A stretch of 38,329 nucleotides of DNA, taken from IMG/VR virus record IMGVR_UViG_3300027733_001073, positions 1 through 38,329 of that record; one strand, 5' to 3'. This DNA comes from a virus. This document shows, piece by piece, positions 8,779 through 16,659 of the stretch. The notes below the pieces were generated by a model. It made no database searches and was not told the origin of the DNA. It worked only from the letters and a program-made list of their open reading frames with translations. How positions within the stretch are numbered: the stretch's first letter is position 1; each line of letters opens with the position of its first letter. The position numbers were made by a program, and so were the translations under genes.

Positions 8779-9304
8779 GACAGAACTCATTCAACATCTT
8801 GATGAAGTCAATCAAGTAGTTACAGAATATCTTAAGGGTAATGACCCTACAGTTATTTCTAAAGAACTAGATATTCCACGAACTCGTGTTGTGTCTTTAA
8901 TTAATGAGTGGAAGGTTATGGCATCTGCAAATGATGCCATTCGTGCTCGAGCAAAAGAGGCTTTAGTCGGTGCTGACACACACTATACAAAGTTAATTAC
9001 AAAAGCATATGAAGTAATTGATGAAGCAAGTCTTTCAACAAACCTTAGTGCTAAAACTGCTGGTATTAAATTAGTATTAGATATTGAGTCAAGAAGAATT
9101 GATATGCTTCAAAAAGCAGGTCTTCTTGAGAACAAAGAACTTGCAGAAGAAATGATTGAAATTGAAAGACGACAAGAAGTTCTTGTTGGAATTTTAAGAG
9201 ACATTGCTTCAGAGCATCCAGAGGTACGTGACATTATAATGAAGAGGCTTTCTGTTATTGCAAAAGAAGGAGAAGTGATTACTGTTGTCCACGATGTTCA
9301 ATGA
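8768..9304 (+). CDS. terS: Terminase small subunit
   Basis: 178 residues. An N-terminal HTH (DPTVISKELDIPRTRVVSLI, about 26-45) would recognise the packaging site, followed by a long helical region suited to ring oligomerisation. It lies directly upstream of, and overlaps by 20 bp, the large subunit gene, the classical order. The identification rests on this context plus the HTH. Confidence 0.7.
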   Translation: MSTETELIQHLDEVNQVVTEYLKGNDPTVISKELDIPRTRVVSLINEWKVMASANDAIRARAKEALVGADTHYTKLITKAYEVIDEASLSTNLSAKTAGIKLVLDIESRRIDMLQKAGLLENKELAEEMIEIERRQEVLVGILRDIASEHPEVRDIIMKRLSVIAKEGEVITVVHDVQ

Positions 9305-9689
9305 TTTTCTTGAAGTATTAAAAGAGAATCACTTTGTTGAAACCCCAGTTGACGTAAAGACATTTGTCCAGTCACCTGACTATCTTGGTCAACCACTTTT
9401 ATCTGATATTCAATATGAAATTGTTGAAGCAATGAGTCAAATCTATCGTAAAGAAGACGTGATAGATATTATGGGAGATGTTGAAGGAACTAAACACTTT
9501 AATAAATACACCAAAAATGAATTAATTTTGCAACTTGGCAAGGGATCTGGAAAAGACTTTATCTCAACAGTAGCCTGTGCATATGTAGTATATAAACTAT
9601 TATGCCTTAAAGACCCTGCACTTTATTACGGTAAGCCTGCAGGAGATGCTATTGATATTATTAACGTTGCTGTTAACGCACAACATTAA
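9285..9689 (+). CDS. terL: Terminase large subunit, N-terminal fragment before a frameshift
   Basis: The first 134 residues of TerL, with Walker A ILQLGKGSGKDF at about residues 80-91, the start of the packaging ATPase. The frame ends at a TAA created inside a 25-bp tandem duplication (9660-9710), just after INVAVNAQ. Removing one copy fuses this cleanly to the 9646-11094 frame. TTG 9285 or ATG 9294 may be the start; both lie inside terS. As written it would make a truncated ATPase lacking Walker B and the nuclease. Confidence 0.8.
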   Translation: MSTMFNDFLEVLKENHFVETPVDVKTFVQSPDYLGQPLLSDIQYEIVEAMSQIYRKEDVIDIMGDVEGTKHFNKYTKNELILQLGKGSGKDFISTVACAYVVYKLLCLKDPALYYGKPAGDAIDIINVAVNAQH

Positions 9690-11094
9690 CGTTGCTGTTA
9701 ACGCACAACAGGCAAAGAACGTTTTCTTTAAAGGTTTTAAAACAAAGATTGAAAAGTCACCTTGGTTTGCTGGAAAATATAATGCAAAGGCTGACTCTAT
9801 TGAGTTTGACAAAGCCATTACTGTTTATTCTGGACACTCAGAAAGAGAATCTCATGAGGGTTTAAACTTACTTATGGCAGTCCTTGATGAGATTTCTGGC
9901 TTTGTAAGTGAAGTAATATCTGGCAATGAGCAGGGAAAGACTGCCGATAATATCTATAAAGCATTCCGTGGTTCAGTAGACTCTCGTTTTCCAGACCTTG
10001 GAAAAGTTGTTTTACTTTCATTCCCACGTTATCAAGGTGACTTTATTTCTCAACGATATGAATCAGTAATTGCAGAAAAAGAAACCATTGAAAGAACACA
10101 CACCTTTATTATGAATGAAGATTTACCTCATGAAGATCCAGGTAATCAATTTCAAATTTCGTGGGATGAAGACACCATTCTTCAATACAAAATTCCAAGG
10201 GTATACGCATTTAAAAGACCTACATGGGAAGTAAACCCAACCCGTAAGATAGAAGACTTTAAACTAGCGTTCTATACTGACCTTGGTGATGCCATGATGC
10301 GTTTTGCTTGTATGCCAACCTACTCATCGGATGCTTTTTTTAAGCAGATTGATAAGGTTGAAAAGTGTATGAACAGTAGAAATCCACTAGACTCATTTAG
10401 AAGGTTTGATGAAACTTTTGTACCAGATCCAGATAAAACATATTATATTCATGCTGACCTTGCACAAAAGCACGATAAGTGTGCGGTAGCAATTGCTCAC
10501 GTAGATAAATGGGTAAATATCCAGGTAATTAAAGACTACGAACAAGTAGCACCAATTGTAGTAGTAGATGCAGTTGCATGGTGGGAACCAAGAGCAGAAG
10601 GTCCAGTTAATCTATCTGAAGTAAAACAATGGATTATAAATTTACGTAGACAAGGTTTTAATATTGGTATGGTTTCATTTGACCGTTGGCAGTCATTTGA
10701 TATTCAAAATGAGTTGCAGGCTGTTGGAATTAGGACTGAGACAGTATCTGTTGCCAAGAAACACTATGAAGATCTGGCTATGATGATTTATGAAGAGCGT
10801 GTGTCTATTCCAAGAATACCTATCCTATTAGAAGAAATGTCAGAACTTAAAATTATGAAGGGTAATCGTGTTGATCACCCACGTAAAAAATCTAAGGACC
10901 TTGCAGATGCCGTAACTGGTGCGGTATTTGGAGCAATATCACACACACCAAAGAATAATAATACAGAAATAGAAGTCCATACCTGGTCTACTTCAGCACG
11001 ACTTGCGGAGAAAGAGCAACGTATGGTAGAATTAGATAATCCGAAAATGCCTGACGATGTTAGAGATTTCTTGGACGGCTTTAATTTAATTTAA
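9646..11094 (+). CDS. terL: Terminase large subunit, ATPase remainder and nuclease domain
   Basis: This frame continues TerL after the duplication: INVAVNAQQAKNVFF..., Walker B LLMAVLDEIS, then an RNase H-like nuclease domain with Asp in YIHADLAQKHDKCAV, VVVDAVAWWEP and DLADAVTGAVFG. The motor cuts and pumps genomic DNA into proheads. ATG 9646 lies in the region read in another frame upstream and is unlikely to be a natural start; the fragment belongs to one gene from 9285 to 11094 of about 595 residues. The next gene is not a portal, which is unusual after TerL. Confidence 0.85.
   Translation: MLLILLTLLLTHNINVAVNAQQAKNVFFKGFKTKIEKSPWFAGKYNAKADSIEFDKAITVYSGHSERESHEGLNLLMAVLDEISGFVSEVISGNEQGKTADNIYKAFRGSVDSRFPDLGKVVLLSFPRYQGDFISQRYESVIAEKETIERTHTFIMNEDLPHEDPGNQFQISWDEDTILQYKIPRVYAFKRPTWEVNPTRKIEDFKLAFYTDLGDAMMRFACMPTYSSDAFFKQIDKVEKCMNSRNPLDSFRRFDETFVPDPDKTYYIHADLAQKHDKCAVAIAHVDKWVNIQVIKDYEQVAPIVVVDAVAWWEPRAEGPVNLSEVKQWIINLRRQGFNIGMVSFDRWQSFDIQNELQAVGIRTETVSVAKKHYEDLAMMIYEERVSIPRIPILLEEMSELKIMKGNRVDHPRKKSKDLADAVTGAVFGAISHTPKNNNTEIEVHTWSTSARLAEKEQRMVELDNPKMPDDVRDFLDGFNLI
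9660..9710 (+). repeat. Exact 25-bp tandem duplication inside terL
   Basis: Two perfect copies of a 25-bp unit at 9660-9684 and 9685-9709, with one further matching base. The length is 1 modulo 3, so it shifts the terL frame and introduces a stop. The protein reads INVAVNAQ twice, once in each frame. It may be a real slippage mutation or an assembly join artefact. Confidence 0.95.
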
Positions 11095-11135
11095 TATTCT
11101 GGTCAAAGTATCAGATAAACTAACAAGGAGAAAGA

Positions 11136-12263
11136 ATGAATTCATTTAAGAAGATTAGTCTAGTCATGGCTGCAGCCCTGGCTGGTACAGTTCTTGGTAC
11201 GGCAACTGCACAAGCAGTTCCTACTATTGCAGTAACTGTAAACGCAGTTGCAGATACAGACGCAAACACACTTGCAGGTGCAGCAGTAGTCACTGTTCCA
11301 TCTGATAACAAGGTAGATGCTGCAGACGCAGTAAAGTTTGCTTTAACAGGTGTTGATACAGGTACAGTTGTAAATGCAACATCATCAAACGCATTTATCG
11401 TGGCAGCACTTTGGGATGCAGCAGCACCAGTAACTTCTGCTTCAGGATCAACATCCTATTCAGTTAACACTGGAACAGGAACTACAGCAACATTTTATGT
11501 TTACACAAAGTCAACTGCTTCAGGTACTGTAACAATTACCAATGGCGGAAACACATATGTATACTACGTAAAGGGAACCGCTGGTCCTGCATACAACATC
11601 TCACCAGTAGTTGCTCTATCAGCAAATACTTCAAGCGTTGTTGAATACTCAACTACAGTTACAGATATTTTTGGAAACGTACCAGCAGCAACTACACCAG
11701 TAGTTACAGTTGTTGGTGCAACAGTTTCTACAGCATCTGCAGCATCTGACACAACAACAGGTATCTCAAAGGTATCTGTAACATATCCAACAACAGCAGG
11801 TAATGCTGCAATTGGTTTTGCTATTACAGCAACAGATGTTGATGGACTACCAGTAGCAGTTAAGTCTGTTACAAGGTTTGTTACAGTTTCTGATCTTGCT
11901 ACAAGCAATGCATCACTTACTGCACAACTAGCAGCCTCAGTCGCTGCTCGTGCAGCAGATGCAACAGCAGCAGCAACAGCAGCAACTGCTGCTAAAGCAG
12001 CAGCAGATGCAGCACTTGCAACAGCGATTGCTGCTCGTGCATCAGATAAAATTGGTGCAGATCTTGCCCTTGCAACTGTAAAAGCAGCACTTGCTAAGTC
12101 AGAAGCAGATGCAGCAGCAGCAAAAACTGCATCAGCATTAGAACTAGCAGCAGCAAAGGCTTCTGCAGATCTTACAGCAGCAACATATAAGGCAGAGTAT
12201 AACGCTCTTGCAAAGAAGTGGAACGCAAAGAATCCAAAGGCTAAGGTTACTCTAAAGAAGTAA
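11136..12263 (+). CDS. Exported surface protein with Ig-like and Ala-rich coiled-coil regions
   Basis: 375 residues with a strong SD (AAGGAG, 6-7 nt before ATG). A Sec signal peptide spans residues 1-27, with probable cleavage after TATAQA. Then come beta-rich, Thr/Val/Ala-rich modules (about 28-245), an alanine-rich helical stretch (about 250-350, repeated AADA and ATAA patterns) and a basic end (WNAKNPKAKVTLKK). It resembles exported envelope proteins of actinobacteria more than a virion protein. As a phage gene it may coat the infected cell, block superinfection or be mimicry. It stands as its own unit, closed by a terminator. Confidence 0.7.
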   Translation: MNSFKKISLVMAAALAGTVLGTATAQAVPTIAVTVNAVADTDANTLAGAAVVTVPSDNKVDAADAVKFALTGVDTGTVVNATSSNAFIVAALWDAAAPVTSASGSTSYSVNTGTGTTATFYVYTKSTASGTVTITNGGNTYVYYVKGTAGPAYNISPVVALSANTSSVVEYSTTVTDIFGNVPAATTPVVTVVGATVSTASAASDTTTGISKVSVTYPTTAGNAAIGFAITATDVDGLPVAVKSVTRFVTVSDLATSNASLTAQLAASVAARAADATAAATAATAAKAAADAALATAIAARASDKIGADLALATVKAALAKSEADAAAAKTASALELAAAKASADLTAATYKAEYNALAKKWNAKNPKAKVTLKK

Positions 12264-12279
12264 CTTAACCTAATAAGTT

Positions 12280-12317
12280 AGAGGGTTGGCTAAGTGCCAG
12301 CCCTCTTTCTTTTTATA
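12280..12317 (+). terminator. Rho-independent terminator
   Basis: An 11-bp stem (AGAGGGTTGGC / GCCAGCCCTCT, one G-T pair), a 5-nt loop, then a T-rich tail (TTTCTTTTTAT). It follows the surface-protein gene by 16 nt. Confidence 0.85.
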
Positions 12318-12323
12318 TAAAAA

Positions 12324-12332
12324 TGGTATAAT
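12324..12332 (+). promoter_or_regulatory. Extended -10 promoter for the second surface protein
   Basis: TGGTATAAT, a perfect extended -10, lies just after the terminator. Predicted start is near 12339, leaving a leader of about 40 nt with AAGGAG at 12368-12373. This SD points to ATC at 12380. Confidence 0.5.
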
Positions 12333-12379
12333 AAACTTATTAGTCATATCCACCACTAAGACTATATAAGGAGAAAAAT

Positions 12380-15115
12380 ATCAAAAACATACTAATCAGA
12401 TCAGGATTAGTGGGGTTATTTTTAACATTATGGATGATCTTTTCTCCAGTAAATTTTTCACATGCCGAAGATGTTCCACCTCCAGCAGAGCAGGTTGTAG
12501 TTAGTCCAGCCCAAGTAGCGGTAAATACAGCCATTGCAACAGCCACTACTGAGGTTGCACAAGCAGTATCAGCATCAGAGACAGCAACAGCAACTATTGC
12601 AACTGCAGTACAGGCAGTAGCAACATCTAACACAGCCGTAGCAGCAGCAACTAGTGCAGTCACCGCAGCCACCACTGCCGTAGCAGAAGTATCAAATGTT
12701 TCCACAGTTGTAGCAACAGCAGCAACAGTAACTACTGATGTAACAACTGCGGTAACTGCGGTAACGACAGCAATTGCAGCAATACCTGTAACTGCAACAA
12801 CACAGACTCCAGAAGTTGCTGTAGCGCAAACTGCTGTCACGGCAGCAACTCCAGTGGTTGAGGCAGCAACTGCAACGGTATTAGCAACAGCAACCCCATT
12901 AATGACACAAACCCCAACTACAGTTACTCAAGTAGCAACAGCAATTGCAACAGAAGTTGCACAATCTGCAACAGCCTCTACTACAATTCAAGCAGCCCAA
13001 ATAGCAGTAACTGAAGCAACAGCAACGGTGGCAACTGCAACCACGGCAGTAGCAGCAATAGCGCCTGCACGGACAGAGGCACAGACACAATTAACTCAGG
13101 CAAATGTTGCTATCAATAATGCTCAAGATGCAGTAAATGCATTAGCAGCAACAATTGGAGCATCAACAAATGTATTAGCAAATACAGATGATGCTGGAGT
13201 TCGCATGAACCTTCCATTCAATTTACGTATGGGAAATACTGTTTATAACAATGTATATGTAGGTTCCAATGCAACTATTACTTTTGGTGTAAACGAAGGG
13301 CAAAATTATTATTCAACACCAACTGCCCCTTCTATTTCTATAGCAGGATATGACTGGACTACTTGGAGTAATGGATCTGGGGTTACATACTCAACAACCA
13401 CCAATACTCTTTCTGTAGCCTGGGATGTTCGTCCATATCCACAAGTAACTGCCGATACTCAAATGACACAAATTAGATTTAATGCTGATGTAAACCCAGC
13501 AGATGGTGCCTGGGTAGCAGATGTCAGTGTTACTGGTCCTATTCCAAATGGTGCTCGTTTTAATACTCGTTCAACTACTAATGGAACAATTATTCCTATT
13601 ACTGATACAAATTCTGGTCCTGGATTTAATGGAACTATAAGTCAAGGTTCACCATTTACACCTACACCAGATCCTTCAACAGCAGCAATACAGACAGCAA
13701 TTGATACAGCAAATGCACAAATTGCTACATTAAACTCAGCAATTACAGCAGTTGTTGCAACAAATACAGCAAATACAAATACAATAATTGCTCCTATTGC
13801 AACAGTTTCACAAAATACTGTGACTGCATTAGCAACAGCAAACACAACATTAACTGCAAAAGTAGCAGATCTTGCAATTGTTTCTACAGCAGTAGAAAAA
13901 GTAACTACTGCACCTACAATAATTGCAGATGCACAAACAGTAATTAATGCAATACCAGCCCCAGCACCTGTTCCTGCTCCTCCTGCTTTGGTTGAGCCTC
14001 CAGCCCCTGAACCCCCTACACAACAGCCTCCTGTAGAACAGCCACCTGTGCCAGTTCAGCCTCCTGTAGAAGAGCCTCCTGTAGAACAACCACCTGCTGA
14101 AGAGCCTCCTGTGCCAGTTGAGCCTCCAACAGAACAACCCCCTGTAGAAGAACCACCTACAGAACAACCCCCTGTAGAAGAACCACCTACAGAACAACCC
14201 CCTGTAGAAGAACCACCTACAGAAGAGCCTCCAGTTGTTGAGCCTCCTGTAGAAGAGCCTCCAGTTGTTGAACCGCCAGCAGAAGAGCCACCCACAGAAG
14301 AACCTCCTGCTGAAGAGCCACCTGCTATTGAACCAGAGGCGGGATCACAAGAAGATGTCACCAATACAGTTGATGATGCATTATTAGATGGAAAAGTAGA
14401 TAGCACAGAAGTAGAAGCAATTGCAGAGTCTATGGCAGCAGATGGAGAAATAGATGCAAAAGAAACTGATCAATTAATTGAAGCATTGGCAGCAGATGGA
14501 AAAGTTTCTACTGCAGATCAAGAGGCTGTACTTGAAGCACTTGCATCTGATGGAGAAGTTTCAAAAGAAGATGTTGCAGCAATCGTAGCCCTAGTATCTA
14601 CTGATGGAAAAATGTCTACCGCAGAAAAAGAAATTGTTGCTGATGCGTTGATTCAATCAGTTGCTCCTGGAGAAAATCTTACAAAAGAACAAGTAGCAGA
14701 TGCTGGAATTAAATTAGCAGACTTACCACCAGATACACCAGTAGAAGTTCGCACTAGTGAAAGTGGGCAAGAAGTAGTTATTACAGCAGAGGTTGGCGCA
14801 CAAATTGAAATAGTTACTGACGTAGCAGCATTTGCAGAAGAATTATTTAGTGATCCCGTTGCAGCATTACAAGCACTTGGAAGCATCGGTGCAGATATGA
14901 CTGTAGAGGAAAGAGAAGAAGCAACAAAAATGGTTGTGGCAACAGTAGTTGCAACTGGAGCAGCACTTAATGCTGTAACAGTAACAGCAGCAGCAACAAA
15001 TGCAGCAGCCTCTGCAGCAAGAACCGCAGGCGGAACAACCCCAACACCTAGTGGAGGCTCAAGTGGCGGTGGACCTAGCGGGGGAGACCCAAGAATAAGG
15101 AGAAGGAAACCATGA
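12380..15115 (+). CDS. Large exported repeat protein, apparent ATC start
   Basis: 911 residues. AAGGAG plus 6 nt lands on ATC at 12380, the same context as the ATG of the gene at 69. From there a full signal peptide reads KNILIRSG..., hydrophobic core, ending FSHA before EDV (29 residues). The next usable start, GTG 12410, would lose the positive N-region. Architecture: Ala/Thr/Val helical segment (about 40-260), a beta-sandwich-like domain (about 270-420), another helical segment, a Pro/Glu linker with PPVEEPPTEQ repeats (about 535-655), five 18-residue DG repeats (670-759), a hydrophobic stretch near the C-terminus and a basic end (RIRRRKP). Probably a cell-surface or membrane-anchored protein; exact role unknown. 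Confidence 0.75.
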   Translation: MKNILIRSGLVGLFLTLWMIFSPVNFSHAEDVPPPAEQVVVSPAQVAVNTAIATATTEVAQAVSASETATATIATAVQAVATSNTAVAAATSAVTAATTAVAEVSNVSTVVATAATVTTDVTTAVTAVTTAIAAIPVTATTQTPEVAVAQTAVTAATPVVEAATATVLATATPLMTQTPTTVTQVATAIATEVAQSATASTTIQAAQIAVTEATATVATATTAVAAIAPARTEAQTQLTQANVAINNAQDAVNALAATIGASTNVLANTDDAGVRMNLPFNLRMGNTVYNNVYVGSNATITFGVNEGQNYYSTPTAPSISIAGYDWTTWSNGSGVTYSTTTNTLSVAWDVRPYPQVTADTQMTQIRFNADVNPADGAWVADVSVTGPIPNGARFNTRSTTNGTIIPITDTNSGPGFNGTISQGSPFTPTPDPSTAAIQTAIDTANAQIATLNSAITAVVATNTANTNTIIAPIATVSQNTVTALATANTTLTAKVADLAIVSTAVEKVTTAPTIIADAQTVINAIPAPAPVPAPPALVEPPAPEPPTQQPPVEQPPVPVQPPVEEPPVEQPPAEEPPVPVEPPTEQPPVEEPPTEQPPVEEPPTEQPPVEEPPTEEPPVVEPPVEEPPVVEPPAEEPPTEEPPAEEPPAIEPEAGSQEDVTNTVDDALLDGKVDSTEVEAIAESMAADGEIDAKETDQLIEALAADGKVSTADQEAVLEALASDGEVSKEDVAAIVALVSTDGKMSTAEKEIVADALIQSVAPGENLTKEQVADAGIKLADLPPDTPVEVRTSESGQEVVITAEVGAQIEIVTDVAAFAEELFSDPVAALQALGSIGADMTVEEREEATKMVVATVVATGAALNAVTVTAAATNAAASAARTAGGTTPTPSGGSSGGGPSGGDPRIRRRKP
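14129..14218 (+). repeat. Three perfect 30-bp tandem repeats in the Pro-rich linker
   Basis: Three identical 30-bp units start at 14129, 14159 and 14189, each coding TEQPPVEEPP. Degenerate copies extend on both sides to about 14300. Such arrays change length by slippage, so linker length probably varies between relatives. There are no spacers, so it is not a CRISPR. Confidence 0.95.
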
Positions 15116-15300
15116 AAATAATAAAGAAAGTAATGCAGGATATGATTGATCAGTTATGGACTTTACTTGGTATGTTTATAGCATATGTAGTCTTGGACGG
15201 ATCAGCCAAGCAAATTGTTGGTGTAGCAATTATGGCAACAATGTTTGCATGGGCTATTACTTATCCAATTAGAAATAAAGACTGGAAAGATGACGAATGA
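15112..15300 (+). CDS. Small two-TM membrane protein (holin-like)
   Basis: 62 residues with two hydrophobic segments (about 15-30 and 34-51), a basic start (MKIIKK) and a charged end (RNKDWKDDE). It is the first of three consecutive tiny membrane proteins, with ATGA-type overlap to the large surface protein and to the next gene. Size and topology suit a holin or an accessory lysis protein. Identity inferred from context. Confidence 0.6.
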   Translation: MKIIKKVMQDMIDQLWTLLGMFIAYVVLDGSAKQIVGVAIMATMFAWAITYPIRNKDWKDDE

Positions 15301-15521
15301 AAGATAAAACAATGTATTTACTTTCTATGCTAGTAGGCATAGCAATACTTGCAGCAATCATAGGAGACTATGTTGTTGCAGGAATAGAAACACAAACTAC
15401 AGGAGAGGCCGTAGAGGTCTCTTCAGATGTTATGACCCTTGTCCAAACAGCACTTGGTGGTGTCATAGGTATCCTTGGTGGATATTTTGGATCAAAGGGA
15501 AATAAGGATAAGGAGGACTAA
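15297..15521 (+). CDS. Small two-TM membrane protein (holin-like)
   Basis: 74 residues. A hydrophobic helix at about 6-29, a polar stretch rich in Thr/Glu, a Gly-rich second helix (ALGGVIGILGGYFG) and a charged tail (KGNKDKED). It overlaps the previous gene by ATGA and is 2 nt from the next. Probably part of the lysis set. Confidence 0.6.
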   Translation: MKDKTMYLLSMLVGIAILAAIIGDYVVAGIETQTTGEAVEVSSDVMTLVQTALGGVIGILGGYFGSKGNKDKED

Positions 15522-15523
15522 CC

Positions 15524-15808
15524 ATGGCAACTAAAAAAATAGTAGAACCCCCAAAGCAGGAGCACCCACAGAAAGCAATAACAAATATTCTAATGAGAAT
15601 TCTTGCGGTATTTGCAGCATCAGGACTATCAGTCTTAGGAGCAGGAGCAGTAGTAGGAATTGACACCATACAGGCAGTTATGCTTGCAGGACTCTTAGGA
15701 GTAGCAACAGTTATTGAAAGGCTGGCTAGGGCTTTTTTGGACGATGGAAAACTCTCATTGTCAGAAATAAATGATGCGTTTAAATCAGTAGACAAAAAGG
15801 CTAATTAG
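15524..15808 (+). CDS. Holin-like membrane protein
   Basis: 94 residues with a basic Pro/Lys N-terminus, two hydrophobic helices (about 22-45 and 48-66), and a soluble end RAFLDDGKLSLSEINDAFKS. That combination resembles actinobacteriophage holins, which often carry a terminal GKLTxxEINxAF segment. SD AAGGAGG lies 8 nt upstream. It is the best holin candidate of the trio. Known role: pores releasing lysin; assignment inferred. Confidence 0.7.
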   Translation: MATKKIVEPPKQEHPQKAITNILMRILAVFAASGLSVLGAGAVVGIDTIQAVMLAGLLGVATVIERLARAFLDDGKLSLSEINDAFKSVDKKAN

Positions 15809-15826
15809 TCATAATATAGACCTTGC

Positions 15827-15881
15827 TTGACACCCCTCCTGGGGCAATGGTATACTTAAATATACCTAATCTGGGAGGGGT
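15827..15881 (+). promoter_or_regulatory. Promoter plus inverted repeat covering the SD of the Ntn-hydrolase gene
   Basis: TTGACA at 15827-15832, an 18-bp spacer and TATACT at 15851-15856 (also extended TGG). An 8-bp perfect inverted repeat joins ACCCCTCC (15832-15839) to GGAGGGGT (15874-15881). The right arm is the SD for GTG 15887. Only read-through RNA would contain both arms. Confidence 0.6.
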
Positions 15882-15886
15882 TTGTC

Positions 15887-16411
15887 GTGACTTGCATCGC
15901 TGTTGTTCGCCATGAAGATAAAGTTTATATGGCTGGGGATCGTGGAGCATCAGATGATGGAACCATCCTAGCACTTGAAGCACCAAAGGTTTGGAAGATA
16001 GGCCCTTATCTTATTGGGTATGCTGGTGCAATGGACGGAGAAAGAATCCGTTATAACTTTAAACCAACTGCACCTAACATTAAAGACACAGATAGGTTTA
16101 TGCAAACTAAGTTTGTTAAAGAACTAAAAGAATTTTATAATGAGTTCTGGGTAGATACATCTAAAGATGGAGACCTTGGTTTAATTATCTGTGTTCGTGG
16201 ACAGATCTATGAACACGCCTCTGCGGACATGTCTTTATCTAAATACACACTTCCATATTTGGCTATGGGCTCTGGAGCAGAGTATGCTTATGGGGTTTTG
16301 TATGCAACAGATAAGCAAAAAAATGCAAGAAACAGAGTTATTCAAGCAGTAAATGCTGCAATTAAATTTAATCCCTCATGCATGGGGCCAGTTGACGTAG
16401 TAAGTATTTAG
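15887..16411 (+). CDS. Ntn-hydrolase, proteasome/HslV-like peptidase
   Basis: 174 residues starting at GTG. After Met removal Thr becomes the N-terminal nucleophile (M-TCIAVVRHEDKVYMAGDRGAS), the pattern of proteasome beta and HslV proteins, with DRGAS supplying the conserved Asp/Gly region. Also seen are PYLIGYAGAMDG and PYLAMGSGAEYAYGVLYA, typical of the fold, and DVVSI at the end. It has its own promoter after the holin genes. Phage copies are known but their role is poorly defined; processing of phage or host proteins is possible. Confidence 0.8.
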   Translation: MTCIAVVRHEDKVYMAGDRGASDDGTILALEAPKVWKIGPYLIGYAGAMDGERIRYNFKPTAPNIKDTDRFMQTKFVKELKEFYNEFWVDTSKDGDLGLIICVRGQIYEHASADMSLSKYTLPYLAMGSGAEYAYGVLYATDKQKNARNRVIQAVNAAIKFNPSCMGPVDVVSI

Positions 16412-16420
16412 GAGTATACT
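16392..16420 (+). promoter_or_regulatory. Leaderless-type promoter
   Basis: TTGACG (16392-16397), 17 bp, TATACT (16415-16420), then exactly 6 nt to ATG 16427. Transcription would begin at or beside the A of the ATG. Confidence 0.7.
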
Positions 16421-16426
16421 TATAAT

Positions 16427-16648
16427 ATGTCTGAAGAATGGGAAGAAATTTTAAATAATATGCAAGACAAAGACTCCGACTATAGAGAGTTTGAGATTTG
16501 GCTTGAAAACGGAATTGAACGTGGATGGGTAACTGAACCGTTCTGTAATACTCATGAGGGTGATCCCTATATGAATGAAGAAGAGCAGCAAGAATGGGAA
16601 GAGGGCGGAGACCCTTGCCAAGTAGTAATTAAAATCAAAGAAAACTAA
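16427..16648 (+). CDS. Small acidic phage protein
   Basis: 73 residues, strongly acidic (EEWEEIL, EEEQQEWEEGGD), with two Cys and several Trp. It has no SD, but a -10 element sits 6 nt before the ATG, so its mRNA is probably leaderless. It is followed after 11 nt by the subtilase gene, which has its own SD. No family recognised. Confidence 0.65.
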   Translation: MSEEWEEILNNMQDKDSDYREFEIWLENGIERGWVTEPFCNTHEGDPYMNEEEQQEWEEGGDPCQVVIKIKEN

Positions 16649-16659
16649 CAGGGAGAAAC

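Noticed and set aside
12931-12946. TGAGTC/GACTCA-type hairpins at 32931-32946 and TGCCC/GGGCA at 36146-36160 as ordinary terminators (coordinates of the entry are nominal)
   Set aside because: Both stems are short and neither is followed by a T tract in the transcribed direction, so I list them only as parts of the repeated regulatory cassette.
14129-14300. Possible CRISPR array
   Set aside because: The 30-bp units are head-to-tail with no spacers and stay in frame as TEQPPVEEPP; this is a protein linker repeat.
12899-14406. Long open frames on the minus strand opposite the second surface protein
   Set aside because: They are mirror effects of the low-complexity GCA/ACA and CCT/GAA codon runs; their products are Cys/Arg- or Gly/Ser-monotonous and have no SD.
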